Assembly (NCBI GenBank): GCA_028284625.1
Contig: JANQRH010000008.1
Location: 1 to 64,000 of the forward strand
Direction: 5' to 3'
From: Afifellaceae bacterium
GTDB taxonomy: Bacteria; Pseudomonadota; Alphaproteobacteria; Rhizobiales; Afifellaceae
DNA: 64,000 bases
Of the stretch, positions 48,804 to 59,602 are shown one piece after another. A model generated the notes under the pieces. That model saw nothing but the letters and a program-made list of their open reading frames with translations. It was not told where the DNA came from and ran no database searches. The first letter of the stretch is position 1, and each line of letters starts with the position of its first letter. Both the position numbers and the translations under genes were made by a program.

Positions 48804-48887
48804 ATGCAGCGCATGGGCACGGTGATCGGACAGAAGCCCTACAGGATCGAAGACTACAAACGCCTCCACGCCGAGACCTGGTCGTGA
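48804..48887 (+). pseudogene. Truncated L-rhamnose mutarotase (rhaM) paralogue
   Basis: MQRMGTVIGQKPYRIEDYKRLHAETWS* aligns to the start of the intact copy at 51896-52225 (MQRMGMLIGLKADKVAEYKRLHAEVWPDIL...). Confidence 0.8.
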
Positions 48888-49224
48888 GCTTCTTTCGCAT
48901 ACCGCCAGGCTAGTACAGCAGCGATCTCCGTGTCAGGTCCGATCTGAGATGGTTTGCAAATACCGCTTTGGACCCGTCGGACACATTTCGGTGTGCTGCA
49001 CATTGCTGCCTGCAGAGAAGGCAGATCACGACCGTTCGCATATGAGCCGTCCATTTGTCCTGGCGCATCTGCGTAGCCGCTTGATGTACGCATCACGATA
49101 ATGGGAGGCTCTTGTGAGGCCGCGCGCGTGTCATGGCCCAAGCGCTTGCTAGCACTCGTCACTCCAAGCGGGCAGAGATCATGACTCGATGCTGCGCGAT
49201 CCGAAGCAGCCTGTCCGCCAGAGT

Positions 49225-50073
49225 TTAGACTAGTCCGTAGACGCGGCGCGCATTGGCGGCCGCAACGGCTTCAGCCTCACTCTCCGACAGTCCATGGAGA
49301 ATCCGTCGGGTGATCCCGATCCAAGCGGGCAGATCGGACGTCATGTTCACCACCGGCCAGTCGCTGCCCCAGACGAGGCGCTGAGGTCCGAACACGTCAA
49401 GCACATGGTCGACATAGGGCTGGATGGTCTCAAGGCTTACGCTTCCGGGCGCGCAGTAGGCGAGCAGACCCGACAGCTTGCAATGGACATGGGGGAGGGC
49501 GGCGAGCGCCTTCATGTCGGCGCGCCACGGATCGAGCCCGCCATTTGCGATGTCCGGCACGCCGCAATGGTCGAGAACCAGCGTGGTGTTGTCGCAGGCC
49601 ATTGCGAGCTCACGCGCGATGGGCAGTTGGCGGGCGAGGAAGCACATGTCGAACACCCGGCCCGCATCGCCAATCTTGCGAACGTTGCTGCGGAACGTTT
49701 CAGACTGCGACACCGCATCGTCGACCACATGCAATATGCGGCGGTAGCCGACGATGCCAAGCGTCGCCGCACGCTCCAGTTCCGCCTCGAAGCCGTCGTC
49801 GCTTTCCGGACGAATGGTGGCGATCAGCCCGAGAATATTGCTGTCTTGCGCGGCAGCGCGCCTGGCGATGAAGGGCGCCTCGTCCGTCCAGCGTTCATCG
49901 TCCACCGCAGCTTCCATAAACAGGGTTCCGGCGATGCCGAGATCGGTCGTCAGTGCCTTGTAGTCGTCGAGCGTGAAGGCTCGGCCGGCCAGTGCCTCGA
50001 TTCCAGCCGTCCAGCCGTAGGGCAGTTCGTCGGCGTAGATCAGGTGCTGGTGCGTATCGATGAGCGGTATCAT
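49225..50073 (-). CDS. Amidohydrolase (COG3618, L-fuconolactonase-like)
   Basis: MIPLIDTHQHLIYADELPYGW; LDHCGVPDIANGG; LVWGSDWPV. Confidence 0.88.
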   Translation of the reverse strand: MIPLIDTHQHLIYADELPYGWTAGIEALAGRAFTLDDYKALTTDLGIAGTLFMEAAVDDERWTDEAPFIARRAAAQDSNILGLIATIRPESDDGFEAELERAATLGIVGYRRILHVVDDAVSQSETFRSNVRKIGDAGRVFDMCFLARQLPIARELAMACDNTTLVLDHCGVPDIANGGLDPWRADMKALAALPHVHCKLSGLLAYCAPGSVSLETIQPYVDHVLDVFGPQRLVWGSDWPVVNMTSDLPAWIGITRRILHGLSESEAEAVAAANARRVYGLV

Positions 50074-50136
50074 GGTGTCCTCCCTTGCCGATGGCCTGAC
50101 GGGCGACAACAGCCCGCCGGCTGGCGATCGCCGGCG

Positions 50137-51249
50137 CTATACTTGCGCAAAAGTCGCGTTGTCGATGAGGTCCCAGTCCAGATCGATCCCAAGGCCCGGG
50201 CCTTCCGGCATGGTTGCGATGCCCCCCTTGATCGGCAGCGGTTTCGCCAAGCCGAACGCGAAGGTGTCGATAGGCCATAGCAGCTCGAAATAGCTGGAAT
50301 TGGCTACGGCGCCGTTGAGGTGCAGATTGACCAGCTCCAGCGGGTGCAGGATGGTCGTGTGCAGCTCGCAGTTGGCGTGAAAGGCCTCGGCGAGCCGCGC
50401 CGTCTTCAAGGTCCCGGTAATTCCACCCGTCCAGCTCGGGTCGGCACGCACGACATCGACAACCCGCGTCGCCAGACATTCGGCGACAGAGTAGGGGTGC
50501 TTGGCCAGAACCTCCGTGCCGACCACAGGGATGTCCAGGACACGGGTCAGCTCGCGCAGCGCGCCGAAGGCCTCGTCAGGCAGCGGTTCTTCCAGCCAAA
50601 GATAACCGAGCTTCTCCAGTTCGCGGCCGAAGCGCACGGCCTCTTCGAGCGTGTAGGGCTGTACCGGATCGGCCATGAGCGTGAAATCGTCGCCGACGGC
50701 CGCGCGTACAGCCCGGTGAATTTCGATATCCTCGTCGACGCTTCTGCCAGGCGGGTGGGTCTTGTAGGCTTTCATGCCGGCCGCCTGGACTGCCTTTGCC
50801 TCGGCGGCATAGGCGTCGGCATCGGCAAGCACCATGGAGGAGCAATAGACCGGCACCTCCTGCCTGACGCCGCCGATATAGCGCCACAGCGGCTGGCTTG
50901 CCGCCTCGGCGCCTAGAATCCACAAGCAGCAATCGACAGGGCCATAGGAGTAGATCGGCAGGTGATGCCACCAGCGATCGGCGGTGCGCCAGTCCTGCCA
51001 TGCGCGTTCGCGGTCAAGCGCATCCCGGCCGATCAGGAATTCACGCAAGGAGGCCGCCGCCAGGTGGCCTGCCCCCAGTGCCGAACGGCCGGCGAAGCCG
51101 AACATGGACGCCGAAGCGCCATCATCGCATGTGATTGTGTAGACGAGGAATTCCATCGCCTTCTGCGCCTGACCGTCGCGCATCGAAGCGCCGGGAATGG
51201 AGGAGCCGTCATGGCGGCAGCACCGGATGTCGAGGCTGGTGATTTTCAT
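50137..51249 (-). CDS. Mandelate racemase/muconate lactonizing enzyme (enolase superfamily; L-fuconate dehydratase-like)
   Basis: GMKAYKTHPPG, DDFTLMADPVQPYTLEEAVRFGRELEKLGYLWLEEPLPDEA, VVGTEVL. Confidence 0.88.
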   Translation of the reverse strand: MKITSLDIRCCRHDGSSIPGASMRDGQAQKAMEFLVYTITCDDGASASMFGFAGRSALGAGHLAAASLREFLIGRDALDRERAWQDWRTADRWWHHLPIYSYGPVDCCLWILGAEAASQPLWRYIGGVRQEVPVYCSSMVLADADAYAAEAKAVQAAGMKAYKTHPPGRSVDEDIEIHRAVRAAVGDDFTLMADPVQPYTLEEAVRFGRELEKLGYLWLEEPLPDEAFGALRELTRVLDIPVVGTEVLAKHPYSVAECLATRVVDVVRADPSWTGGITGTLKTARLAEAFHANCELHTTILHPLELVNLHLNGAVANSSYFELLWPIDTFAFGLAKPLPIKGGIATMPEGPGLGIDLDWDLIDNATFAQV

Positions 51250-51252
51250 GGT

Positions 51253-51903
51253 TCAGAACTTCCCGTACTTTAGATAGGCCTCCTGGGGATCGATCCCTTC
51301 CAGGATCGCCTTGCGCACCAGGCTCTCGGTTCGCATCGCAGCGACCGCCGCCTCGATCACCTCGTCGAGGATCTCCGCGGGGATGCAGACCATCCCATCC
51401 CTGTCGCCGTGCAGCCAGTCGCCGGGCCGCACGAGCACCTCGCCGATCATGATGTCGACATCGGTGCCGGTGGGCAGCCACACTCCGACGATATCGCGGG
51501 GCGTGTGATGCGTACCCCAACACGGGAAACCGAGCCTGATAATGAAATTGGTGTCGCGTAGCGCGCCGTCGATCACGCAGCCGAGGACGCCCTTGGCGTG
51601 CAGCGTTTCCGCCGAGAGCTCACCCATCTGTGCGACCAGGTGCGTATGCGGTTGTGCACACCAGACGTGACCCGGCTTTGCCTTGGATAGCAACCCGGTC
51701 CAGGCGAGAAGGGTCTCGTGCGGATCGGCGGTCTCGTCGATCCTGCCTTCGATCGTGAAGGCCGGACCGGCTAGCGTCGTGTCCGGTTGCAATGGGGTGA
51801 TGGTTGGCGGCAGCGTGAAATTGCGTCGTCCCATGCCGCGCATCACGTCGTGCACCACGCCAGTGTAGCAGTTCGCCAGCTTCTCAACGCGCTGGTCAGC
51901 CAT
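51253..51903 (-). CDS. RraA family protein (HMG/CHA aldolase-like)
   Basis: VLGCVIDGALRDTNFIIRLGFPCWGTHHTPRDIVGVW; GDWLHGDRDGMVCIPAEI. Confidence 0.88.
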   Translation of the reverse strand: MADQRVEKLANCYTGVVHDVMRGMGRRNFTLPPTITPLQPDTTLAGPAFTIEGRIDETADPHETLLAWTGLLSKAKPGHVWCAQPHTHLVAQMGELSAETLHAKGVLGCVIDGALRDTNFIIRLGFPCWGTHHTPRDIVGVWLPTGTDVDIMIGEVLVRPGDWLHGDRDGMVCIPAEILDEVIEAAVAAMRTESLVRKAILEGIDPQEAYLKYGKF

Positions 51904-52225
51904 GATGGAAAACTTCTTCCATCATGGCCCACCACTCACCCTCTTCTCGCGTGTCGAGCGGAACCTGGCACGGCATGCACACGTCCCACCATTCCTGCGT
52001 GCGCGGATCGGCGGCCATCTTCGCGGCGTCGGCCGCAAAGTCGTCGCCGGTATATTCCCAGTAGCCGAACAGCAGGTTCTCCGGCTCCTTGAGGAAGATG
52101 GTGTAGTTGGTGATGTTGCACTTGGAGATCATGTCCAGGATGTCCGGCCAGACCTCGGCGTGAAGGCGCTTGTACTCGGCAACCTTGTCGGCTTTGAGCC
52201 CGATGAGCATTCCCATGCGTTGCAT
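51896..52225 (-). CDS. rhaM: L-rhamnose mutarotase
   Basis: MQRMGMLIGLKADKVAEYKRLHAEVWPDILDMISKCNITNYTIFLKEPENLLFGYWEYTGDDF. Confidence 0.9.
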   Translation of the reverse strand: MQRMGMLIGLKADKVAEYKRLHAEVWPDILDMISKCNITNYTIFLKEPENLLFGYWEYTGDDFAADAAKMAADPRTQEWWDVCMPCQVPLDTREEGEWWAMMEEVFHHG

Positions 52226-52257
52226 CTGCGTGTTCTCCTTTGCGGCTTGCTGCGCGG

Positions 52258-53352
<1,095 letters not shown>

Positions 53353-53355
53353 GGG

Positions 53356-54213
53356 CTATCCTTTCACACCGCCGAACGTCAGTCCGGAGATGAGGTGTTT
53401 TTGGACCAGGAACGTCAGGACCAGCGCCGGCACGATGATGATGACGGCCATGGCGCACATCCCGGCCCAGTCGATTGTGAACTGTGCGGTGAAGTCCATC
53501 AGGCCGACCGGCAGGGTCTTTGAATCTGTTGATCGCGTCAGTTGGCTGGCCAGAGCGAATTCGTTCCAGCTTGTCAGGAAGGCGAACACGCCGGCGGCGG
53601 CAACGCCGGAGCGCGCCAGTGGGAACTCGATCTTCCAAAACGCTTGCCAGCGCGTACAGCCATCGACCTGCGCGGCCTCAGACAGGGATATCGGGATCTG
53701 CCGGAAGAAACCGTCGATCAGCCAGATCGTGAACGGTACGTTGAGCGAGACGTAGACAATGATGAGGCCAAGCTGCGTGTCGATGATGCCAAGCCACGAC
53801 CACAACATAAAAACCGGCAACGAAAGCGCGATGCCCGGCACGGCACGAAACAGCATCAGCCCGAGGAAAACCGAGTTCTTGAATCGGAACCGGAAGCGGG
53901 CGAAGGCATAGCCGCCGGCCATACCGATGCTCAGCGCGATGAGCGTCGACGTGATTGCGATCACCATCGAGTTCCCGAAATAGCTCAGAACGGGAATCGC
54001 GACCTGTTCGGCGCCGAAGCCGAAGATCTTGGCGAAATTGGAAAGCGTCAGGTCCTGCGGAATCCAGATCGGCGGCTTAGCCAGGATCTCCCGGTTCGGG
54101 CGGAATCCCGACAGCACCACCCACAGGCCGGGCACGCACATGATGACCATCACAACGAACGTGGCGAGCCACAGCCCGGCGGCCTTGATCTGGTTCTTCA
54201 AGGCCCGGTTCAT
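53356..54213 (-). CDS. Carbohydrate ABC transporter permease (MalG type)
   Basis: Start MNRALKNQIKAAGLWLATF; SLSEAAQVDGCTRWQAFWKIEFPLARSG EAA motif. Confidence 0.92.
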   Translation of the reverse strand: MNRALKNQIKAAGLWLATFVVMVIMCVPGLWVVLSGFRPNREILAKPPIWIPQDLTLSNFAKIFGFGAEQVAIPVLSYFGNSMVIAITSTLIALSIGMAGGYAFARFRFRFKNSVFLGLMLFRAVPGIALSLPVFMLWSWLGIIDTQLGLIIVYVSLNVPFTIWLIDGFFRQIPISLSEAAQVDGCTRWQAFWKIEFPLARSGVAAAGVFAFLTSWNEFALASQLTRSTDSKTLPVGLMDFTAQFTIDWAGMCAMAVIIIVPALVLTFLVQKHLISGLTFGGVKG

Positions 54214-55121
54214 TCTGCGCCCCCCATGTAACGGCGGGCGGCGACCAGCTTGGTGAAGAAGTAGTAGGTGAACGCGATCGAAAGGATCGTCGAAATGTAG
54301 GCCATGGCATTCGCCTGGCCCATGCGCGCATTCTCGTAACCGGTTCGCGCGATCATGGTCCATAGAAGCTCGGTGCGGCCGGCGGGCCCGCCATCGGTCA
54401 TCACCGCCACGATGTCGTAGGCGCGGGCCACGTCCAGCGAGCGTATGGTCATGGCGATGAAGGCGAACGGCATGAGAAACGGCAGGGTGATGTGGCGGAA
54501 CACCTGCCAGGGATTGCAGCCGTCGACCCTGGCCGCCTCGATCGGGTCGCGCGGCATGGCGAACAGTCCGGCCAGCAGCAGGATCGCGAACACCGAGGTG
54601 CTCATCCAAACCTCGGCGAAGATGATGGAGAACATCGCGAGCCGACCGTCGACCAGCCAGGCGATCGCCTGATCGGTGATGCCCAGGGACTGAAGGGCGT
54701 TGTTCAGGATGCCGATATTGTCATTGAAGATGAACTTGAACTGGAAGCCGACGAGGATAGGCGAGAACATCATGGGAAACATCATGATGGTGCGCAGCAT
54801 CCGCTGACCCCAGGTGATCTTGTTGATCAGCAGGGCGATGCAAAGTCCGAGCAGGAACTCCACATTCAGTGCGATCGCGAGGAACAGAATCGTCCGTCCG
54901 AACGCGGCCCAGAAATCCTCATCCTGGAACAGGCGGATGTAGTTGCGCAGGCCGATGAAGGTCTCGATCGTTTCCGGTCGCGTCAGCCGGTACGGCGTCA
55001 GCGACGTCCACAGCGAGAACGCAAGCGGCATCGCCACAACGAACAGCATCGTGAGGATGGCTGGCGCCAGAAGCAGAACCGGCGTGAGCCTGGTTTGATG
55101 CGTGCGAATGTAACGGATCAA
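54210..55121 (-). CDS. Sugar ABC transporter permease (MalF type)
   Basis: IEAARVDGCNPWQVFRHITLPFLMP EAA motif. ORF extends to 55187 but the first ~22 codons encode a GC hairpin; TTG at 55119-55121 (LIRYIRTHQTR) is the probable start. Confidence 0.85.
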   Translation of the reverse strand: MIRYIRTHQTRLTPVLLLAPAILTMLFVVAMPLAFSLWTSLTPYRLTRPETIETFIGLRNYIRLFQDEDFWAAFGRTILFLAIALNVEFLLGLCIALLINKITWGQRMLRTIMMFPMMFSPILVGFQFKFIFNDNIGILNNALQSLGITDQAIAWLVDGRLAMFSIIFAEVWMSTSVFAILLLAGLFAMPRDPIEAARVDGCNPWQVFRHITLPFLMPFAFIAMTIRSLDVARAYDIVAVMTDGGPAGRTELLWTMIARTGYENARMGQANAMAYISTILSIAFTYYFFTKLVAARRYMGGAE

Positions 55122-55146
55122 GTCCGGGCCTCGCCGGCGAAGCGGA

Positions 55147-55176
55147 GGCGCGGGGCCGACTGCGCGGCCCCGCGCC
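55147..55176 (-). other. Hairpin just after solute-binding-protein gene
   Basis: GGCGCGGGGCCG-actgcg-CGGCCCCGCGCC: 12-bp perfect stem, 7 nt 3' of the SBP stop. Confidence 0.85.
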
Positions 55177-55183
55177 GTTTCAA

Positions 55184-56515
55184 TCATAGATACCCGGCGT
55201 CTTCCATGACGATGCGAGCGTCGGCGGCGGCTTCGTCAAGCGCCTCCTTGGCGCTCTTGTCGCCGATCATCGCCGCCTGCAATTGCGGCCACAACACGTT
55301 CGACACCTCGATCCATTCAGGGATCAGCGGCGGTGTGAAGGCGTCCTCAGCCATCGACGCCTGATAGGTCTCAAACACCGTAACCAGGAAGTCGTTGCCA
55401 TCGGCGCGGAACTCGGCCTTGGCGTCGTCCCAGACCTGAGTGCGAGTCGGCAGGAGGCCCTTGCGCGCCTCGACCATCTGGCGGTCATAGTCGGTCAGGA
55501 AACTGACGAAGGATGCGGCAGCTTCCTTGTTGTCGCAGGTTTCGGTTACCGAGAAAGTGTGCGAGCCGGACCAGCCGGTGCGGATGCCGGCGGAGCCCTT
55601 CGGGGCCCGGGTCAGCCCGACATCGCCGGCGACCTTTGAGTTCTCCGGATCGTTGAAGAAGGCCGACCAGCCGCCCCAGTCGAGATTCATGGCGACGGTG
55701 CCGGAGGCGAAGCCGAGGCCGGTGTCGTCCCATAGATAGTTCGGTACGCCCGCGGGAACCGCACCGGCCTGATAGAGGTCTACGAACCAGGTGAGGGCGC
55801 GTACGCCGGCTTCGGAGTTGAAGGTCGGCTCCCAGCCATCGTTGAAGAGCTGACCGCCCTCCGCCACCAGCATCTCATAGAAGCGGCCGGTGATGGCCTC
55901 GTCCTTGCCGACAAACTGAGTGCCGAAAAAATCCGGCGGATTGGCGAAGAACTTGGCCTGGTCGGAGACCTGCTGCCAGGTTTCCGGCGGTGCCAGGTCG
56001 TAGCCGTATTCGGCGGCGAACTGAGACTGGTTGTCTGCGTCCTGGTAGAGCGACTTGATGTAGAACAGATTGGAAACATCGGAATGGCGCGGCAGCTGAA
56101 CCAGCCGGTCGTTGACCGTGGAGTGCTCCAAAACAAGCGGCACAAAGCCGGCCAGCACGTCCCCTGAAACGTGGTCGCGCAGGTCGACATAGATGTTGCC
56201 GTATTGCGGAGCGAAGCTGGTGTGGTTGGAGCCAACGCACCAGTCCAGCGTGCCGGCCGCGATATCCTGCTTGATTTCCCGATCGAGCTCAAAGTGGTTC
56301 TTGCGCGAGAGGATTTCCACCGTGGCACCGGTGGCCTCCTCCCATTTGGAGATCTCGGCATAAAGTGGCTCGTATTGCGCGCCGCCAATCAGCTTCACAC
56401 GCAGCGTGTAATCCTCGAAGCTGCCATAATCGCCGGCGGCAAACGCTGTGCCCGCAAGAAGCGCTGGGATCAGCGCCGCCGAAGCGGCCATTGTCTTGAA
56501 CGCGTTAAGTGACAT
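55184..56515 (-). CDS. Extracellular solute-binding protein (carbohydrate ABC)
   Basis: Signal peptide MSLNAFKTMAASAALIPALLAGTAFAAGD; MalE-type. Confidence 0.92.
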   Translation of the reverse strand: MSLNAFKTMAASAALIPALLAGTAFAAGDYGSFEDYTLRVKLIGGAQYEPLYAEISKWEEATGATVEILSRKNHFELDREIKQDIAAGTLDWCVGSNHTSFAPQYGNIYVDLRDHVSGDVLAGFVPLVLEHSTVNDRLVQLPRHSDVSNLFYIKSLYQDADNQSQFAAEYGYDLAPPETWQQVSDQAKFFANPPDFFGTQFVGKDEAITGRFYEMLVAEGGQLFNDGWEPTFNSEAGVRALTWFVDLYQAGAVPAGVPNYLWDDTGLGFASGTVAMNLDWGGWSAFFNDPENSKVAGDVGLTRAPKGSAGIRTGWSGSHTFSVTETCDNKEAAASFVSFLTDYDRQMVEARKGLLPTRTQVWDDAKAEFRADGNDFLVTVFETYQASMAEDAFTPPLIPEWIEVSNVLWPQLQAAMIGDKSAKEALDEAAADARIVMEDAGYL

Positions 56516-56567
56516 GTCGTCCTCCCTGGTTCCACCGGTTCCATGAGGCGTTGCGCGCTATCTGCGC

Positions 56568-57779
56568 TCAACGCACTCTTTTTTCCGCCACGCTTCCCGC
56601 AGGCATGAGATCGGGAAGCAATTGGGAAAGAATCATCTCTGTGTGCTCACCCAACGCGGGCGCGGCGCGTTCCGATTTCAGCGTCTGCCCATCGACGCGA
56701 ACCGGGCCGCGCAGCGCATTCAGTTGCGTGTTGTTGCTGCGGTGAATGGTTTGCTGGAAGTCGAGTGTGGCGAAGGCCTCCGAGGCCAGCATCTGTGGCC
56801 AGTCCAGCACTTCTGAACACCAGATATCGGCTGGTTGGAGTATGGCCAACCAGTCAGCGGTGGTGCGCGTTGCGATGGCCTTGGCGAGAATGCCTTTAGT
56901 CGCATCGCGCTCTCGCATCATGGCTTTCGGATCATCGTAGAATGCGTCGAGGCCCTCGATCTCCATGAGTTCGGCGAGCGTCTTCAGTGAAGGCGTCATG
57001 GCGATGGCGAGATGCCCATCAAGCGTCTCATAAACGCCATAGGGCGCGCCAAGATAAGCGTGCGCTCCCGTCACCGCGCTGCGCTCAGGTGGGCGGCGCC
57101 CATCGTTCAGATGGGTGGTCAGCACCTCGAACTGAAAGTCGATCATTGCCTCAATCAGCGAGGTGTCTATGCGCGCGCCGCGCCCGTGGATGCCACGCCC
57201 GACCAGTGCCGCAAGGATGCCTTCGCACAAGGCATGGCCAGCCAGCATGTCGGCCACAGCCAGCCCCATGGGCATGGGGGGATCGCCGGCGCTGCCTGTC
57301 AGCCATAAAAGACCGGAGCGTGCTTGGGCCAACAGGTCCTGGCCCGGCAGGTCTTTCCACGGACCATCCTCGCCATAACCAGATATCGAACCGTAGATGA
57401 TGCGCGGGTTTATGGCTTTGACGTCCTCGTAGCCGAAACCCTGCCGTTCGATCACGCCTGGCCGGAAATTCTGGACCATCACATCCGCCGTCGCGATAAG
57501 CTCTTTGAGCTTCGCCCGGTCGTTTTCGTTCTTGAGGTCGGCGGTGATCGATTCCTTATTGCGGTTGATTGCATGGAAGAGCGAGTTGTCGCCGTTGATG
57601 TCGACATCGGAAATGTAGAGATGCCGGCACAGATCGCCGGTGCCGGGTCGTTCGACCTTGATGACACGCGCACCGAAATCGGCAAGCTTGAGGGTACAGA
57701 ACGGACCTGAAAGGAACTGGCTGAAATCCAGAACAATGAGGCCGGCGAGCGGCCGGTCGGCCATCGGGAGATTGTTCAT
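56568..57779 (-). CDS. CaiB/BaiF family CoA transferase
   Basis: PLAGLIVLDFSQFLSGPFCTLKLADFGARVIKVERPGTGDLCR; VQNFRPGVIERQGFGYEDVKAINPRIIYGSISGYGEDGPW. Confidence 0.93.
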   Translation of the reverse strand: MNNLPMADRPLAGLIVLDFSQFLSGPFCTLKLADFGARVIKVERPGTGDLCRHLYISDVDINGDNSLFHAINRNKESITADLKNENDRAKLKELIATADVMVQNFRPGVIERQGFGYEDVKAINPRIIYGSISGYGEDGPWKDLPGQDLLAQARSGLLWLTGSAGDPPMPMGLAVADMLAGHALCEGILAALVGRGIHGRGARIDTSLIEAMIDFQFEVLTTHLNDGRRPPERSAVTGAHAYLGAPYGVYETLDGHLAIAMTPSLKTLAELMEIEGLDAFYDDPKAMMRERDATKGILAKAIATRTTADWLAILQPADIWCSEVLDWPQMLASEAFATLDFQQTIHRSNNTQLNALRGPVRVDGQTLKSERAAPALGEHTEMILSQLLPDLMPAGSVAEKRVR

Positions 57780-58912
57780 CGCCGGCTCTCCCGATAGCTG
57801 GTCTCAAGGGCGTTCAGCGTCGGCTCGGCCCGTGCCTCTCCGCGCAAAAACGCGTGGATGATATCGCCCGCCTCATCTTGAAAGCGCATGTAGCCGTCAT
57901 ATCGAGGGCGTAGCCACGCCGTCTCAAGCGTCTGCCGGGTTCTGCGGAAAAAGTCGCGCGTGGCGGCGTTGCAGGAATCGTCGTCCCAGGCGACAGCGTT
58001 GGCCGGCTGCCCGCCTGACTGGAAGAACAGACCTTTTTGGCAACCCGCGCCCGCGACCCAGAAAGCGTAGGCAGCGGCGGCATCGCGGTGCTGGGAGGAC
58101 GACGCGACCGCGATGCCTGCGCCGCCGATCACCGTTCCGCACGGCCCGTTGTCGGCGATGCTCGGCGCGTCGGCGAAGACAAGCGGGAAGGGGCAGTAAC
58201 CCTCTCGGCTGTAATTGGTGTAGCCGTAACCGAACGGCGAATAAGCGGGTGCATTCTCGCTGCGGCCCATCCATTCATAGATGCCGATCGGATCAAGGTT
58301 CAGGCAGCGCGGATCGAGAAGTGCTGCTATCTCGGCCATTTGGTCGAGCACGTGCCGGCCCTCGCCGCCTGCGATGAACTCTTCGCCTTCGGCAATGACG
58401 AAGCCCTGGTTGCGTGCAAGGCCCATGAAGGTCGTGAGCGCGTTGACCGGGATGAGCGCAAAGCAGACCTCGCCGGCGCGCGCCAGATCGATCACGTCAT
58501 GCCAGCGGCTTGGCGCGGTGCCGATCTTATCGGGACGGAAGGCCGCCACGGGCGTGGCAGCATCGATTGCCAGTGCCCATTGGCGCCCGTCGAACGCATA
58601 GGAATCGTGCGACACGCCAACCGACTGACTTGCGATCGCGGCTAGCTCGTCGTCGTGGCCGACGCCGTCCAGCGCCATCAGCAAACCATTGCGGGCTGCT
58701 TCGCCCACATGCGGGTGATCGATTACCATGAGATCGTAGGTGTCGGCCATCTCCTCGATCGGCCGGTCGGCAAAGGCCTGCAGGGGTCGCTTGTCCCAGC
58801 TTATGGTTATGCCTGGATGGTCGGCCGCGTAGGCAGCGGATGTCGCCACCATCGGGTCGTAGCCGCGACTATGGTCCCAGGTCATGCCCCGCAAGTGGGC
58901 TGGCTCAGCCAT
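57776..58912 (-). CDS. Solute-binding-protein homologue without signal peptide
   Basis: [70 protein letters not shown]...: SBP family 1 core starting directly at the mature domain; overlaps both neighbours. Confidence 0.78.
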   Translation of the reverse strand: MAEPAHLRGMTWDHSRGYDPMVATSAAYAADHPGITISWDKRPLQAFADRPIEEMADTYDLMVIDHPHVGEAARNGLLMALDGVGHDDELAAIASQSVGVSHDSYAFDGRQWALAIDAATPVAAFRPDKIGTAPSRWHDVIDLARAGEVCFALIPVNALTTFMGLARNQGFVIAEGEEFIAGGEGRHVLDQMAEIAALLDPRCLNLDPIGIYEWMGRSENAPAYSPFGYGYTNYSREGYCPFPLVFADAPSIADNGPCGTVIGGAGIAVASSSQHRDAAAAYAFWVAGAGCQKGLFFQSGGQPANAVAWDDDSCNAATRDFFRRTRQTLETAWLRPRYDGYMRFQDEAGDIIHAFLRGEARAEPTLNALETSYRESRR

Positions 58913-59477
58913 TTCTTGCGGCTTTCTTCTCGGCGATCACCTTGTCCGCTTCCTCGGCGAACCCAGACGGATCGCGATAGAGCGCCGTCATCAGATGCTC
59001 GCAATAAAGGACATGTTCGCCCTCGCCCTTATAGACGGAGTAGCTGACGCGGACTTTGCCCATCGTGTGGTCATGGACCTTCTTTTCGAGATTTTCGCGG
59101 ATGGTGTAGATCGTGTCGCCGATGAAGACGGGCGCGATGAAGCGCAGCCGGTCATACCCGTAGGAGAAGGAATTCAGGCAGTTGGTTGCCGCAAGGCCCA
59201 GCCCATAGGAAAACACCATTGCGCCGGCGACGAGCCGCTTGCCGAACCGGCCTTCTTCCACGGCGAACTGCTCATCGGACACATACGGGTGGTGGTCCAT
59301 GACAAGCGAGTTGAACAACATCGACTCGCCCTCAGAGACCGTCCGTCGGATGGAGCGGATGCGATCGCCGACTTCAAAATCCTCGAAGAACCAATCCTCG
59401 GCGTTCCACACCGGAATGGCCGCGTGTTCACCGGGCAGGCCCGGCAGCCCGCGCGCCTTCTGGCCGATTTGGGCCAT
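58905..59477 (-). CDS. MaoC family (hotdog) dehydratase
   Basis: [44 protein letters not shown]..., [17 protein letters not shown]. Confidence 0.88.
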   Translation of the reverse strand: MAQIGQKARGLPGLPGEHAAIPVWNAEDWFFEDFEVGDRIRSIRRTVSEGESMLFNSLVMDHHPYVSDEQFAVEEGRFGKRLVAGAMVFSYGLGLAATNCLNSFSYGYDRLRFIAPVFIGDTIYTIRENLEKKVHDHTMGKVRVSYSVYKGEGEHVLYCEHLMTALYRDPSGFAEEADKVIAEKKAARNG

Positions 59478-59602
59478 GTTTCCTCCCAAGGCCACTATTT
59501 TCAAATACAAAGAGCTTTTTTATATATGATGTCAAGTGCGCGTGGTGGACGCGAGGCGCGGATCGTGCGCATCGACGGGCGGCGTCATCGACGGGGGAGA
59601 GC

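Noticed and set aside
49294-50280. 328-aa plus-strand ORF
   Set aside because: Shadow of the amidohydrolase gene; no domain logic.
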